A DNA stretch of 41,588 nucleotides. Origin: Methanoregula sp. (GTDB lineage Archaea; Halobacteriota; Methanomicrobia; Methanomicrobiales; Methanospirillaceae). Location: contig JBAZQB010000010.1 of NCBI GenBank assembly GCA_041645435.1, positions 1 to 41,588 of the forward strand. The letters are read 5' to 3'. The notes below the pieces were generated by a model. That model was not told where the DNA came from and ran no database searches. It saw nothing but the letters and a program-made list of their open reading frames with translations. Both the position numbers and the translations under genes were made by a program. Below, piece by piece: positions 17,346 through 26,561 of this stretch; positions within the stretch are counted from its first letter, which is position 1; every line of letters starts with the position of its first letter.

Positions 17346-17996
17346 ATGTCTCCTTATCCACGAGCTGAAGAACGAAACAGGATGGTGGAACGTCAGATCG
17401 AAGCCCGTGGCATTCACGACATCCGGGTACTTGCAGCAATGCGGGAGATTCCCCGCCATCACTTCATCCCACCACCCTACGATCAGTCTGCATATGACGA
17501 TAATCCGCTACCCATCGGGAACGGACAGACCATTTCTCAGCCATATATCGTTGCGCTGATGACAGAACTGCTCCGCCCGAAACGTTCTGATAATGTCCTT
17601 GAGATCGGTGCGGGATGCGGGTACCAGGCAGCTGTTCTGTCCCGGCTTGTGCACAGGTTAACCACCATAGAAAGGATACCGGCAATCGTGATTCTTGCCC
17701 GGAATAACCTAACATCATTAGGGATTCAGAACGTGGAAGTCATTGAAGGCGATGGGACGCAGGGCTATCCGCAAAATGCCCCCTATGATGGAATTATGGT
17801 AACCGCAGCAACACCTGAAATTCCCCGGGTGCTTGTGGATCAGCTGGCTGAAGGAGGAAGGCTGGTAGCGCCGGTAGGGGCACGCGATATCCAGGAGATG
17901 ATGACTCTTGAAAAACAGGGGGGCAGACTGATTCCTGAATACCACGGAGGAGTCAGGTTTGTACCACTTATTGGCAAACATGGCTGGGAAAACTGA
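17346..17996 (+). CDS. pcm: Protein-L-isoaspartate O-methyltransferase (Pcm)
   Basis: Pcm methylates L-isoaspartyl residues formed by spontaneous ageing of proteins, the first step in returning them to normal peptide bonds. The 216-residue length is typical. Family motifs include PRHHFIPP, the substrate-binding GNGQTISQPYIVALM, the SAM-binding VLEIGAGCGYQAAVL and the later VTAATPEIP. The gene lies 11 bases after sufB and 4 bases before the cyclase-family gene, so it is probably read from the sufC promoter. Confidence 0.95.
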   Translation: MSPYPRAEERNRMVERQIEARGIHDIRVLAAMREIPRHHFIPPPYDQSAYDDNPLPIGNGQTISQPYIVALMTELLRPKRSDNVLEIGAGCGYQAAVLSRLVHRLTTIERIPAIVILARNNLTSLGIQNVEVIEGDGTQGYPQNAPYDGIMVTAATPEIPRVLVDQLAEGGRLVAPVGARDIQEMMTLEKQGGRLIPEYHGGVRFVPLIGKHGWEN

Positions 17997-18000
17997 TACC

Positions 18001-18603
18001 ATGGAAATTATTGACATAACACGACCCCTTTCAGATGAAACGCTGGTGTTCCCCGGGGATATGAAACTATCATTCACGCAGCGGGATGAGGGAAAATACC
18101 TGATCAGTGACCTGCATATGAGTACCCATACGGGTACCCATATCGATGCACCGGTGCACTACCTTAAAACCGGTGATACGATTGATACCATCCCCCTTAT
18201 CAATCTGATAGGCAGATGTCGGGTAGTGGATGTGAGCAGGGCCGGAAGTACCATCACTGCGGAAAACCTGGACAAAAAGACGGACAATATTACCCGGCTC
18301 CTGCTCAAAACATCTTTTTCCGGGCAAAATCAGTTCATCGGGGATTATCCGTCCCTGTCTTTGGACGCAGCACACCTTATCACCGGTAAAGGGATCTGCT
18401 GTGTCGGAATTGACTCTCCCTCTATCGAATCCTATCATTGCGATGGTACGGTACACCGGGAGCTTCTCGGGAAGGGCTGTATTATCATCGAACTCCTCGA
18501 ACTGTCAGCAGTACCTGAAGGGGATTATGAGATGATTGCACTCCCCCTGCGCCTTGAAGGGCTTGATGGATCACCGGCTCGTGTTGTGCTCATGAAAACC
18601 TGA
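18001..18603 (+). CDS. Cyclase-family metal-dependent hydrolase (KynB-like)
   Basis: The 200-residue product belongs to the PF04199 cyclase family, which includes bacterial kynurenine formamidase, isatin hydrolase and polyketide cyclases. The metal-binding signature HXGTHXDXPXH is complete at His43, His47, Asp49 and His53 (HTGTHIDAPVH). No tryptophan-degradation genes are nearby, so a kynurenine role is not supported and the substrate is unknown. I selected the ATG at 18001, four bases after the pcm stop. An ATG at 17980 inside pcm would add seven residues. A conserved hypothetical gene follows 16 bases later. Confidence 0.85.
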   Translation: MEIIDITRPLSDETLVFPGDMKLSFTQRDEGKYLISDLHMSTHTGTHIDAPVHYLKTGDTIDTIPLINLIGRCRVVDVSRAGSTITAENLDKKTDNITRLLLKTSFSGQNQFIGDYPSLSLDAAHLITGKGICCVGIDSPSIESYHCDGTVHRELLGKGCIIIELLELSAVPEGDYEMIALPLRLEGLDGSPARVVLMKT

Positions 18604-18619
18604 ACAAATAGGGATAATT

Positions 18620-19231
18620 ATGGACATTCTCATCGACTCAGTTAACAAACTTGAAACGATCCTTGAACATAGCGGGTGTGAAGAGGTCGGGGTCATTCTG
18701 GACGTGAAACCGGATGCGGTGAACTGCCAGTTCGACTGGGGTGCATGCATGATTGCATCGTTTGGGGGAAGGAGTGCAGAGTTTACCACCAGTGATCCGA
18801 TCCGGGCCCAGACAAAAATTTCATTCATGTTTGGAGCTCCTCTGGATACTCCATCTGTAAGGAGTGCCGCATGTGCAATGATCAATGTAGCAACAGGTTT
18901 TTTCTGCCTGTCGCGTGTGCTTCATGCATGCCCGGCCTCGAAACATGCAGACTGCATGAGAGAACTTGGTATAGCGATCAAAGGAAAGCGAGTGCGGTGC
19001 ATCGGAAGTATGCCGGCAATCGAAAACACACGCCATACAGAGATTGTCACCGATACGAATAATGCTGATCTGGTCCTGATCAATGCAGAAGGCATTATCG
19101 ACAGGGAGTTGGGGGACCTGATTGCAGAATGTAAAGATGCGAAACGGGTTATCTGTCTCGGATCTTCAACCGCCGGGGTAGCCCGGCTCCAGCAGATCGA
19201 ACACTGGTGCCCGTACGGAACAAGCGTATAA
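18620..19231 (+). CDS. Uncharacterised cysteine-rich protein, Rossmann-like C-terminus
   Basis: I do not recognise this 203-residue protein with confidence. It contains about eleven cysteines, many in the middle (AACAM, GFFCLSR, HACPASK, ADCMREL). The C-terminal third has alternating strands and helices: ADLVLINAEGII, then KRVICLGSSTAGVA, which resembles the Rossmann half of DUF364-type putative heavy-metal chelation proteins. A metal- or Fe-S-related role would fit its position downstream of sufCB, but that is inference from context only. It is the last gene before an 86-base gap and the glmM promoter. No signal peptide or membrane segment is seen. Confidence 0.65.
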   Translation: MDILIDSVNKLETILEHSGCEEVGVILDVKPDAVNCQFDWGACMIASFGGRSAEFTTSDPIRAQTKISFMFGAPLDTPSVRSAACAMINVATGFFCLSRVLHACPASKHADCMRELGIAIKGKRVRCIGSMPAIENTRHTEIVTDTNNADLVLINAEGIIDRELGDLIAECKDAKRVICLGSSTAGVARLQQIEHWCPYGTSV

Positions 19232-19289
19232 AATCCACAACACAAATGCAAAAAAAACTATTTGCAGAATCCAAAAGAAGGGTAAAACT

Positions 19290-19297
19290 CTTTTTAA
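19290..19297 (+). promoter_or_regulatory. Likely TATA box for the glmM operon
   Basis: CTTTTTAA is centred about 24 to 25 bases before the glmM ATG at 19318, which suggests leaderless transcription. The preceding 50 bases are AT-rich and hold no gene. Confidence 0.45.
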
Positions 19298-19317
19298 CAG
19301 CATCCCAATAATTTCTC

Positions 19318-20568
19318 ATGCTTTTTGGGTCATCGGGGATACGGAGAAAATTTGACCAGACACTAATCGATACCGCATTAAAAGTAGGGTCTGCGCTGGC
19401 CACGCAGTCTTCAGAATGCATTGTTGGCATGGACACCCGCACAACAAGCCCTTTGCTCATGCGTCTGGTTGTGTCCGGTATAATGGGAAATAGTGGAACT
19501 GCACATGTTGCCGGTATTGTCCCCACCCCCACGGTTGCATTCAACACCCGCGGAGCAAAAGCCGGCTGTATGATCACAGCCTCCCACAACCCCGAGGAAT
19601 ACAATGGTCTGAAACTGTTCAATCCCAATGGTTCATCGTTTACCCTTGCACAACAGGCTGATATGGAGACGCTGCTCAAAACACCGCATTGGGCAGACTG
19701 GCAGCACCAGGGAAGCGCGCAGTCGTTTGATGCTATCACACCGCATAAAAATGCAATTCTCGATATGATCAACATCAGGCAGGGAATGTCGGTTGTGGTT
19801 GACTGCGGTAACGGTGCGGGATGCGCACTTACACCATCACTCCTTGCAGATGCAGGAGCAAAGACAACTTGTATCAACTGTGATACCTCCGGCCATTTTG
19901 CCCGCCTCTCTGAACCGCTAAAAGAACATCTCGGCTACGTGGGGGATATGGTTAAAAAAACCGAAGCCATATGTGCGGTCGTTCATGATGGGGATGCTGA
20001 CCGGATGATGGCATTCGATAACAAGGGGCATTTTATTGACGGGGATCACCTGCTCATGCTCTTTGCCCGCTATCTTGATGCAAAAAAGGTTGTCACAACA
20101 AGTGATGCTTCAATGATCATCGACGATATTGCTGAGGTCAGGCGCACCCCCGTCGGGGACTCTTATGTTTCGGAAGAACTCCTGAAATGGGGGGATTTCG
20201 GGGGGGAGCCATCGGGGGCATGGATATTCCCCAAGATCTCGTTGTGTCCCGATGGCCCGTACGCTGCTGCATTGTTCTGCGAGATTGCGTCCGAATGGGA
20301 TGTCGCATCTGAGCTCAACGCAATGCCGGTCTATCCGATACTGCGGGAATCATTTAGTTATGAAAATGCACGGGAGATCGTCTCATTGCTCGGTGCATCA
20401 AGCCCGACAGATGGTATCCGTGTTGCCGATGACGATGGCTGGTACCTGATCCGGGCAAGTGGTACCGAACCCAAGATCCGCATCACCGCCGAAGGAAAAT
20501 CACTCCGGAAAGCAAAGGAGATGCTTTCAATGGGACGTGACAGGATACAGCAGGGGAAAACTGCTTAA
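19318..20568 (+). CDS. glmM: Phosphoglucosamine mutase-type phosphohexomutase
   Basis: This alpha-D-phosphohexomutase probably interconverts glucosamine 6-phosphate and glucosamine 1-phosphate. The active-site phosphoserine loop is TASHNP (Ser89), the Mg-binding loop is DGDADR at 224-229 and the phosphate-contacting C-terminal loop is RASGTEPKIRI. At 416 residues it is slightly short for the family (about 440-450). Sequence alone does not separate glucosamine, glucose and mannose substrates. The downstream GlmU-like and GlmS genes favour glucosamine. The next gene starts 24 bases after the stop behind its own ribosome-binding site. Confidence 0.88.
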   Translation: MLFGSSGIRRKFDQTLIDTALKVGSALATQSSECIVGMDTRTTSPLLMRLVVSGIMGNSGTAHVAGIVPTPTVAFNTRGAKAGCMITASHNPEEYNGLKLFNPNGSSFTLAQQADMETLLKTPHWADWQHQGSAQSFDAITPHKNAILDMINIRQGMSVVVDCGNGAGCALTPSLLADAGAKTTCINCDTSGHFARLSEPLKEHLGYVGDMVKKTEAICAVVHDGDADRMMAFDNKGHFIDGDHLLMLFARYLDAKKVVTTSDASMIIDDIAEVRRTPVGDSYVSEELLKWGDFGGEPSGAWIFPKISLCPDGPYAAALFCEIASEWDVASELNAMPVYPILRESFSYENAREIVSLLGASSPTDGIRVADDDGWYLIRASGTEPKIRITAEGKSLRKAKEMLSMGRDRIQQGKTA

Positions 20569-20591
20569 ACGTTGTAAGGAGAGCTGTACGT

Positions 20592-21791
20592 ATGGAATGT
20601 GTCGTGCTCGCCGCAGGAGAGGGGAAGCGGATGCGCCCTCTCACGGCCAAGCGCCCGAAGGTGATGCTCCCGCTCGCTAACCGTCCCATGATGGAGCATC
20701 TTGTCCTTGCAGCCCGTGACGCAGGTATCACCGATTTTGTTTTCGTTGTTGGCTATGGGGAAAGAGAGATCCGAAAATATTTTGGAGACGGATCTGAGTT
20801 GGGCATTCATATCGATTACGCCCCTCAGCGGCACCAGCACGGGACTGCTGATGCAGTTCGATCAGCACGGGATCTTGTAACAGGGCCGTTTCTTTTAATG
20901 AACGGGGATATGATCCTGAAAACCGGCGATATTGCAAACCTGTGCAGCCAACCCGCTCCCTGTATGGGGATAAGCACAACCGATCATCCCGGGGATTACG
21001 GGGTGGTCCTGGTGGAGGGTGGGATTGTGACTTCTCTTGAAGAGAAATCAAAACAGCCTAAATCGAACATGATCAACGCCGGGGCATATCTTTTCTCTCA
21101 GGATATCTTCGACCTCATCGATCAGGTGCAACCCTCTCCACGAGGAGAACTTGAACTCACCGATGCCCTAACCGGGTTAATAACGGAAAAAAAATTGAGT
21201 GCCTATAACCTGTCCTACTGGATGGATGTCGGACATCCGTGGGATATGCTTGATGCCAATACTACCCTGATGGAATCACTGGATTCAAGGAATGCCGGTG
21301 TTGTTGAAGAAGGAGTATTCCTTCATGGTTCTGTTGATATCGGAAAAGGAAGTGTCATAAAATCGGGAACGTATATTGAGGGGCCCTGTATCATAGGAAA
21401 AAATTGTCGCATCGGACCTCACGCATATATCCGGGGTGCTACCAGTATAGGCAATGACTGCCATATCGGGCATTGTTCTGAGATAAAAAATTCCATCATC
21501 ATGAGCGGCACAAAAATCCCCCATTTCAATTATATCGGGGATTCTGTCATTGGATCCGGATGTAACTTCGGCGCAGGAACCAAACTCGCAAATCTCCGGC
21601 ATGACCATGAGAATATCAAAGTATGCAGAAAAGATACCCGAAGAAAAAAATTCGGGGCTGTCATTGGAGATGATGTCCAGTTTGGCATCAACTGTTCCAT
21701 CAATGTCGGTTCAATGATAGGCAGTGGGGCACAGTTTGCACCCAATTCCTTAATTGAGGGATGTATCGGAGACAAAGCAACAATCCGTTAG
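20592..21791 (+). CDS. glmU: GlmU-like sugar-1-phosphate nucleotidylyltransferase/acetyltransferase
   Basis: The 399-residue protein joins an N-terminal nucleotidyltransferase (LAAGEGKRMRPLT, residues 6-18, then RPKVMLPLANRP) to a C-terminal left-handed beta-helix of hexapeptide repeats (about 240-395). The C-terminal domain keeps the acetyltransferase-site pattern of archaeal GlmU such as Sulfolobus ST0452: His311 and Tyr314 in HFNY, and Asn334 in GAGTKLANLRHD. It therefore probably makes both GlcNAc-1-phosphate and UDP-GlcNAc. A strong AAGGAGAG lies about nine bases before the ATG. A second paralogue follows directly. Confidence 0.88.
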   Translation: MECVVLAAGEGKRMRPLTAKRPKVMLPLANRPMMEHLVLAARDAGITDFVFVVGYGEREIRKYFGDGSELGIHIDYAPQRHQHGTADAVRSARDLVTGPFLLMNGDMILKTGDIANLCSQPAPCMGISTTDHPGDYGVVLVEGGIVTSLEEKSKQPKSNMINAGAYLFSQDIFDLIDQVQPSPRGELELTDALTGLITEKKLSAYNLSYWMDVGHPWDMLDANTTLMESLDSRNAGVVEEGVFLHGSVDIGKGSVIKSGTYIEGPCIIGKNCRIGPHAYIRGATSIGNDCHIGHCSEIKNSIIMSGTKIPHFNYIGDSVIGSGCNFGAGTKLANLRHDHENIKVCRKDTRRKKFGAVIGDDVQFGINCSINVGSMIGSGAQFAPNSLIEGCIGDKATIR

Positions 21792-21799
21792 GTGAAAAA

Positions 21800-22954
21800 A
21801 TGCAGGCCGTCATTTTAGCAGCAGGAGAAGGAAAACGGGTGCGCCCGCTCACGAGGAGCCGACCCAAAGCGATGATCCCGGTAGCAAACCGGCCGATCAT
21901 CGAGTATGTGATTGAAGCCCTATTGAAAAATGGTATACGCGACATTGTCGTCGTTGTCGGGTACAGAAAAGAGCAGGTAACCCGTTTTTTGAATACACTT
22001 GATATACCCATAGAAGTAGTGGTTCAGACCAAGCAGCTGGGCACTGCACACGCCCTGTTATGTGCGGAGTCAAAAATTGTTGGGGATTTTCTCGTCCTGC
22101 CGGGGGATAATTACATAGACCCCCAATCAATTGCACATATCAAAGATATTCCCAATGCAATGCTGGTAAAAGAACATCCCAGTCCTTCAAATTTCGGGGT
22201 TGTAATGCTGGAAGACGGCTGTGTGACCCAGATTATTGAGAAGCCCGAACATGCCCCCAGCTTCATGGTCAGTACCGGCATTTATTCCCTGAAAAAGGAA
22301 TTCTTCTCCAAAATTCATGGAAATGACATCACTGACGCGATCTCCCTGATGATAGATGAGGGGGAGCAGGTTCGGGCAATCCCCGCTGATGACTGGCAGG
22401 ATGCAATCTTTGCATGGGATCTCCTCAAGATGAACCGTCGCCTTTTAAGCACACTTCCTCCCGCACGGGAGGGGGCGGCAAGCAGGCAGACCATCATTCA
22501 GGGGGCTGTAAGGATAGGGAAGGGGACATCAATAGGTCCCAATACCCTCATCACCGGGCCGGTTTTTATTGGAAACGATTGCACCATAGGTCCGAACTGT
22601 TGCATACAGCCCAACACAAGCATCGGCTCGCGGGTCACCATCGAACCATTCACCTCCATAGGTAACACCCTGATCATGGACGATTCCATGATTGGATCTC
22701 ATTCCCTGATCAAAGATACTGTACTTGGGGAGCGGTGTACTCTTGCAGATCATACCTCTGCAAGTCCGGCAAGTGGTCTTCTGGAGATTGAAGGTTGCGT
22801 GACCCGATCGGAATTCGGAGCAATCTTTGGAGATAACGTGAAAAGCGGATCGTTCTCCCTCTATCATAACTCCATTATCGGAAATAATGTAACTATTGAG
22901 GAACAGGGCTGTCTGAAATCCCGGAATATCCCGGACGGCTCTACGGTGATGTAA
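21800..22954 (+). CDS. Second GlmU-like nucleotidylyltransferase, diverged C-terminus
   Basis: This 384-residue paralogue of the preceding protein has the same nucleotidyltransferase signature (LAAGEGKRVRPLT, then RPKAMIPVANRP) and a C-terminal hexapeptide beta-helix. The helix lacks the HXXY and GAGT-LANLRHD acetyltransferase residues seen in its neighbour; the equivalent stretch reads IGSHSLIKDTVLG. It is therefore more likely to act only as a UTP- or dTTP-dependent sugar-1-phosphate nucleotidylyltransferase, or as a regulatory partner. I chose the ATG at 21800 after AGGTGA because it aligns with the paralogue start; earlier in-frame codons lie inside the preceding gene. Confidence 0.85.
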   Translation: MQAVILAAGEGKRVRPLTRSRPKAMIPVANRPIIEYVIEALLKNGIRDIVVVVGYRKEQVTRFLNTLDIPIEVVVQTKQLGTAHALLCAESKIVGDFLVLPGDNYIDPQSIAHIKDIPNAMLVKEHPSPSNFGVVMLEDGCVTQIIEKPEHAPSFMVSTGIYSLKKEFFSKIHGNDITDAISLMIDEGEQVRAIPADDWQDAIFAWDLLKMNRRLLSTLPPAREGAASRQTIIQGAVRIGKGTSIGPNTLITGPVFIGNDCTIGPNCCIQPNTSIGSRVTIEPFTSIGNTLIMDDSMIGSHSLIKDTVLGERCTLADHTSASPASGLLEIEGCVTRSEFGAIFGDNVKSGSFSLYHNSIIGNNVTIEEQGCLKSRNIPDGSTVM

Positions 22955-22955
22955 C

Positions 22956-24701
22956 GTGTGTGGTATTGTCGGATATGTGGGCAGGAGAGAGGCTGCACCC
23001 CTGATCGTTGAGGGATTGAAAAAACTCGAGTACAGGGGTTATGACTCATTTGGTGTTGCAACGATCGGAAAGTGCCTTGAATTCGATAAACACAAGGGAA
23101 GAATTTCGGAAAATGCCCAATCATCTCTACGGTTAAAAGGAAAGATCGGCATCGGCCACACACGTTGGGCAACCCATGGTATTCCTAATGACGCAAACGC
23201 CCATCCGCATATGGATTGCTCAGGTACCATTGCCCTTGTCCACAATGGCATAATTGAAAATTATTCAGAGTTAAAAAAACAACTCAAAGCCCGGGGGCAT
23301 ACGTTTCGTTCGGATACGGATACAGAAGTTGTCGTTCACCTCATAGAGGAGGAATATGGAAAGAAAAAGGATCTCCTTCTTGCAGTGAAGACAGTTGTCC
23401 CGAAACTTGAAGGATCCTATGCCCTTCTTGTCATCGCTGATAATGAAGAACAGATGATCGTCGCAAGAAACGCAAGTCCGCTGGTTATTGGAATTGGAGA
23501 CGGTGAGACTTTTGCTGCATCGGATATGACACCCATACTCGAACATACCGAACGTGCCATATTCCTTGAAGACGGGGATATTGCCACCATCCGCGGGGAT
23601 AAGATTGCGATATACAACCGGGGAACACGGGTAAAGCGCCCCCTGGAGCTTATTGACTGGTCACTTGAGGATGTAAAAAAAGGCGGGTTTGCACATTATA
23701 TGCTCAAAGAGATCTACGAACAGCCTCAGGCATTCTATAATACCATCCGTGCCGTAAATTCTGAAACACTTCCGGGATTTGTCCATCATCCCACCTCAAT
23801 CACCGTTGTAGCCTGTGGCTCCTCATATCATACCGGGCTCATTTTTAAATATCTCCTTGAGGAGTCCTGCAGGGTTCCCGTCCGGCTTGAATTCGCATCG
23901 GAATTCAAATATTATCCGCCCCCGGTTGAAGGACTGGTTATTGGTATCACCCAGTCCGGTGAGACAGCTGATACACTCACAGCACTTAAACAGGCAAAAG
24001 CACACAACTGCAGGACACTTGCAATAACCAATATATTAGGAAGCAGTGTGAGCCGTATAGCGGATGCAACAATATTCATGCGGGCAGGACCTGAGATCAG
24101 CGTAGCTGCAACGAAATCATTTATCGCCCAGCTTGCTGTTCTGATGCAGATCGTCAACAATATCTCCGATAGAAAATGCAATGACATGCTCCTTCATGCC
24201 CACCAGGCGATTGAGGAGATCCTGCTGATAGATCTTGCCGAAGCCGTCGCCATCTGCACAGCTGCAAAAGACATCTTTTATGTCGGTCGCGGCCCGTTCT
24301 ATGCTGTAGCACTCGAAGGGGCGCTAAAGATGAAAGAGATCTCATATATCCATGCCGAGGGATATGCAGCAGGAGAACTCAAACACGGTCCTTTTGCTCT
24401 TCTTTCATCCGAAACACCGGTCATTGCACTCTGCATACCGGGGGACACGTATGCGGTTATGGTTTCCAATATCAAAGAGATGAAAGCACGCGGTGCGCCA
24501 GTCATTGCCATTGGAAGCGAAGGGGATAGTGAACTGCCCGATATCGTCGATATTTTCATTCCGATTCCCCGCACTACTCCTTATGTGCAGGTGCTCACCA
24601 GTCTTGTGGTTCTCCAGCTTCTCGCGTATTATACGGCAGTTGCATTGGGACGGGATGTCGACAAACCCAGAAATCTTGCAAAGAGCGTGACCGTTGAATG
24701 A
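22956..24701 (+). CDS. glmS: Glutamine-fructose-6-phosphate aminotransferase (GlmS)
   Basis: GlmS makes glucosamine 6-phosphate from fructose 6-phosphate and glutamine, the entry step to UDP-GlcNAc. The start is GTG because the protein must begin M-CGIVGY: Cys2 is the Ntn-type nucleophile of the glutaminase domain. The glutaminase domain (about 1-230, with GIGHTRWATHG) is followed by two SIS isomerase domains (ACGSSYHTG and QSGETADT in the first, VGRGPFYAVALEGALKMKE in the second) and ends with the usual LAKSVTVE. At 581 residues it is a little shorter than bacterial GlmS. Only one base separates it from the previous stop. Confidence 0.96.
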   Translation: MCGIVGYVGRREAAPLIVEGLKKLEYRGYDSFGVATIGKCLEFDKHKGRISENAQSSLRLKGKIGIGHTRWATHGIPNDANAHPHMDCSGTIALVHNGIIENYSELKKQLKARGHTFRSDTDTEVVVHLIEEEYGKKKDLLLAVKTVVPKLEGSYALLVIADNEEQMIVARNASPLVIGIGDGETFAASDMTPILEHTERAIFLEDGDIATIRGDKIAIYNRGTRVKRPLELIDWSLEDVKKGGFAHYMLKEIYEQPQAFYNTIRAVNSETLPGFVHHPTSITVVACGSSYHTGLIFKYLLEESCRVPVRLEFASEFKYYPPPVEGLVIGITQSGETADTLTALKQAKAHNCRTLAITNILGSSVSRIADATIFMRAGPEISVAATKSFIAQLAVLMQIVNNISDRKCNDMLLHAHQAIEEILLIDLAEAVAICTAAKDIFYVGRGPFYAVALEGALKMKEISYIHAEGYAAGELKHGPFALLSSETPVIALCIPGDTYAVMVSNIKEMKARGAPVIAIGSEGDSELPDIVDIFIPIPRTTPYVQVLTSLVVLQLLAYYTAVALGRDVDKPRNLAKSVTVE

Positions 24702-25300
24702 TTGAGTATGGCACAAATGTCATTGGCCCCGATGCCCAGATATTCGAACCGGTAACCCTTGGTTTTCCCTCACGGGACAAGATGCAAAAAACCGGTTTTA
24801 CCGGGACTACAATCGGGAAAAATTCAGTGATCCGCTCAGGTACCATCCTCTATTGCGATGTGGTTATTGGGGATTTTTTTCAGACAGGGCATAATGTTGT
24901 GATCCGCGAAGAGACCCGCATAGGTGATCGGGTTTCCATTGGTACAGCAACGGTGATAGATGGCAACACCACCATAGGAAACGATGTTAATCTCCAGAGC
25001 CGGGTATACATACCCACCAATACCCGGATAGGAAATCATGTTTTTATCGGTCCGAACGCTATTCTCACCAACGATCGTTATCCACCTACACGCATCGGCG
25101 GGCTTGAGGGTCCAGTAATACATGATCGTGCCGCAATCGGAGCGAATGCAACCTTATTACCCGGAGTATGCATCGGAAAGGGTGCACTTGTTGCAGCAGG
25201 TGCTGTCGTGACCCGTGATGTCCCCGATCATATGATGGCGATTGGTACTCCGGCAAAGGTCAGGGAATTACCTAAGAAAATAAGACCTGATACCGGGTAA
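24698..25300 (+). CDS. Hexapeptide-repeat acyltransferase (sugar N-acetyltransferase type)
   Basis: The 200-residue protein is almost entirely left-handed beta-helix, built from repeats such as IGKNSV, IGDRVS, IGNDVN, IGNHVF and IGANAT, and ends in the AGAVVTRDVPD and GTPAKV motifs of acetyl-CoA-dependent transferases. It resembles the WbpD/WlbB type enzymes that acetylate amino groups on nucleotide sugars, a plausible step toward the modified GlcNAc residues of archaeal N-glycans. No dehydrogenase or aminotransferase for the preceding steps is present here, so the acceptor is unknown. The start overlaps the glmS stop by four bases. Confidence 0.83.
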   Translation: MIEYGTNVIGPDAQIFEPVTLGFPSRDKMQKTGFTGTTIGKNSVIRSGTILYCDVVIGDFFQTGHNVVIREETRIGDRVSIGTATVIDGNTTIGNDVNLQSRVYIPTNTRIGNHVFIGPNAILTNDRYPPTRIGGLEGPVIHDRAAIGANATLLPGVCIGKGALVAAGAVVTRDVPDHMMAIGTPAKVRELPKKIRPDTG

Positions 25301-25363
25301 ATTGTACAACCAGCAAATCACAGCACAAAGCAAATCACAGCCAAAAAAACTACCGGATACCTC

Positions 25364-26497
25364 ATGAAGATTCTTCTTGTATCAACACAGGATTATATCC
25401 ACCACCCCATACCTTCACGGCACCACTACATATTCGAAGAGCTGGCCCTCCACCACGAGGTACACGTTGCCCACTTCCATGTCAGCAGGGGAGAAACTCG
25501 TCCTACCCGCCTTATCGTAGAAGAGGCGACACAGTTCCCCCTGACCAGTCCTCTTTTACATTATACGTTCAATACTCCGTATCATTTCCACATATTCAAC
25601 AAAATTATCCGGGAACAGCGTATTGATGTCGTAGTTGCTGCTCATGTGCTTGCCGGCACAGCAGTAATCCATGCAGCAAAAAAATATGATGTTCCGGTCG
25701 TATTTGACCTCAAGGACTGGTTCCCGGACTCTGCTGCTGCATATTTTAAAGCCAGATTTATGCAGGAAGCGGTCAGAAGAAGTGTCTGGGCAATCACAAA
25801 AAGAAACCTGTCAAACAGTGATAAAATAACAACGGTTTCACCTTCGCTTGTCGAAAAACTCAAAGGATTTGGCTTTTCTGCAGATCTTGTCACAAATGGT
25901 GTGGACACAGAAATTTTCAAACCTATGACGGGAGACAAAAAACGAGAAGAACTGGGATTTGGTTCCGATGATTTTATTATCGGTTTTTGTGGGAGTGTGG
26001 AACGATGGTATGCCATTGATGAGATGATCAGGGCCCTTCCGGAATTGATCCGTTATCGTCCATCCACAAAAATGCTGGTTGTGGGGAGTTCGCTGTTCAC
26101 CAGTTACGAGACAGAACTAAAGAAACTTGTCGGGGATCTCGGCATTTCAGAACATGTGGTTTTTACCGGGACCAAACCCTATCACGAACTCCCGAATTAT
26201 ATCGCCTGCATGGATGTCTGCACCATCCCCCTTTCACCCCCCCAATGGGGAGATATTGCACTTCCCAACAAATTCTTTGAATATTCAGCCTGTGGAAAAC
26301 CTATCCTGATGCGGCCAATTCCCGATGTGTCCCGCATCGGGGGACCTAATTTGTCAGTCTACCGGACGCAGGAAGAGTATATCGCAGAGATTAAGACCTT
26401 GATGGATAACCCGGTCAATTTTTCCATCAATCTCGAAAATTATAGTTGGAAAGAGAAATCACGACAGTTCGAGACGATTTTAAAGGCAATCCTCTGA
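25364..26497 (+). CDS. Glycosyltransferase, GT4-like (GT-B fold)
   Basis: The 377-residue protein has a two-domain GT-B layout. The N-terminal half begins MKILLVSTQDY and lacks membrane segments. The C-terminal half holds the nucleotide-sugar site, with NGVDTEIFKP, GFCGSVERWYAI, VFTGTKPYHELPNYI and a donor-binding PNKFFEYSACGKPIL containing the family glutamate. It probably adds a sugar to the lipid-linked oligosaccharide used by AglB, but donor and linkage are not readable. It is 63 bases after the acyltransferase and 64 bases before aglB; a short direct repeat, AGCAAATCACAG, occurs twice just upstream of it. Confidence 0.86.
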   Translation: MKILLVSTQDYIHHPIPSRHHYIFEELALHHEVHVAHFHVSRGETRPTRLIVEEATQFPLTSPLLHYTFNTPYHFHIFNKIIREQRIDVVVAAHVLAGTAVIHAAKKYDVPVVFDLKDWFPDSAAAYFKARFMQEAVRRSVWAITKRNLSNSDKITTVSPSLVEKLKGFGFSADLVTNGVDTEIFKPMTGDKKREELGFGSDDFIIGFCGSVERWYAIDEMIRALPELIRYRPSTKMLVVGSSLFTSYETELKKLVGDLGISEHVVFTGTKPYHELPNYIACMDVCTIPLSPPQWGDIALPNKFFEYSACGKPILMRPIPDVSRIGGPNLSVYRTQEEYIAEIKTLMDNPVNFSINLENYSWKEKSRQFETILKAIL

Positions 26498-26528
26498 TAC
26501 ATTAATCCAAATTTATTAATGATTACAA

Positions 26529-26536
26529 CTTTAAAC
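26529..26536 (+). promoter_or_regulatory. Candidate TATA box for aglB
   Basis: CTTTAAAC is centred about 30 bases before the aglB ATG. Further AT-rich DNA upstream contains ATTAAT twice, at 26501 and 26515. This suggests aglB has its own promoter despite its place at the end of the glycan island. Confidence 0.4.
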
Positions 26537-26561
26537 CAAGTACCCACGAAAGGTTAGCCTT

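Noticed and set aside
18001..18603. Cyclase-family protein as a true kynurenine formamidase.
   Set aside because: The metal motif is shared by the whole family, and no tryptophan-degradation genes are nearby.
25310..25343. Direct repeat AGCAAATCACAG occurring twice before the glycosyltransferase gene.
   Set aside because: Only two short copies about 20 bases apart; no CRISPR-like periodicity or other array.
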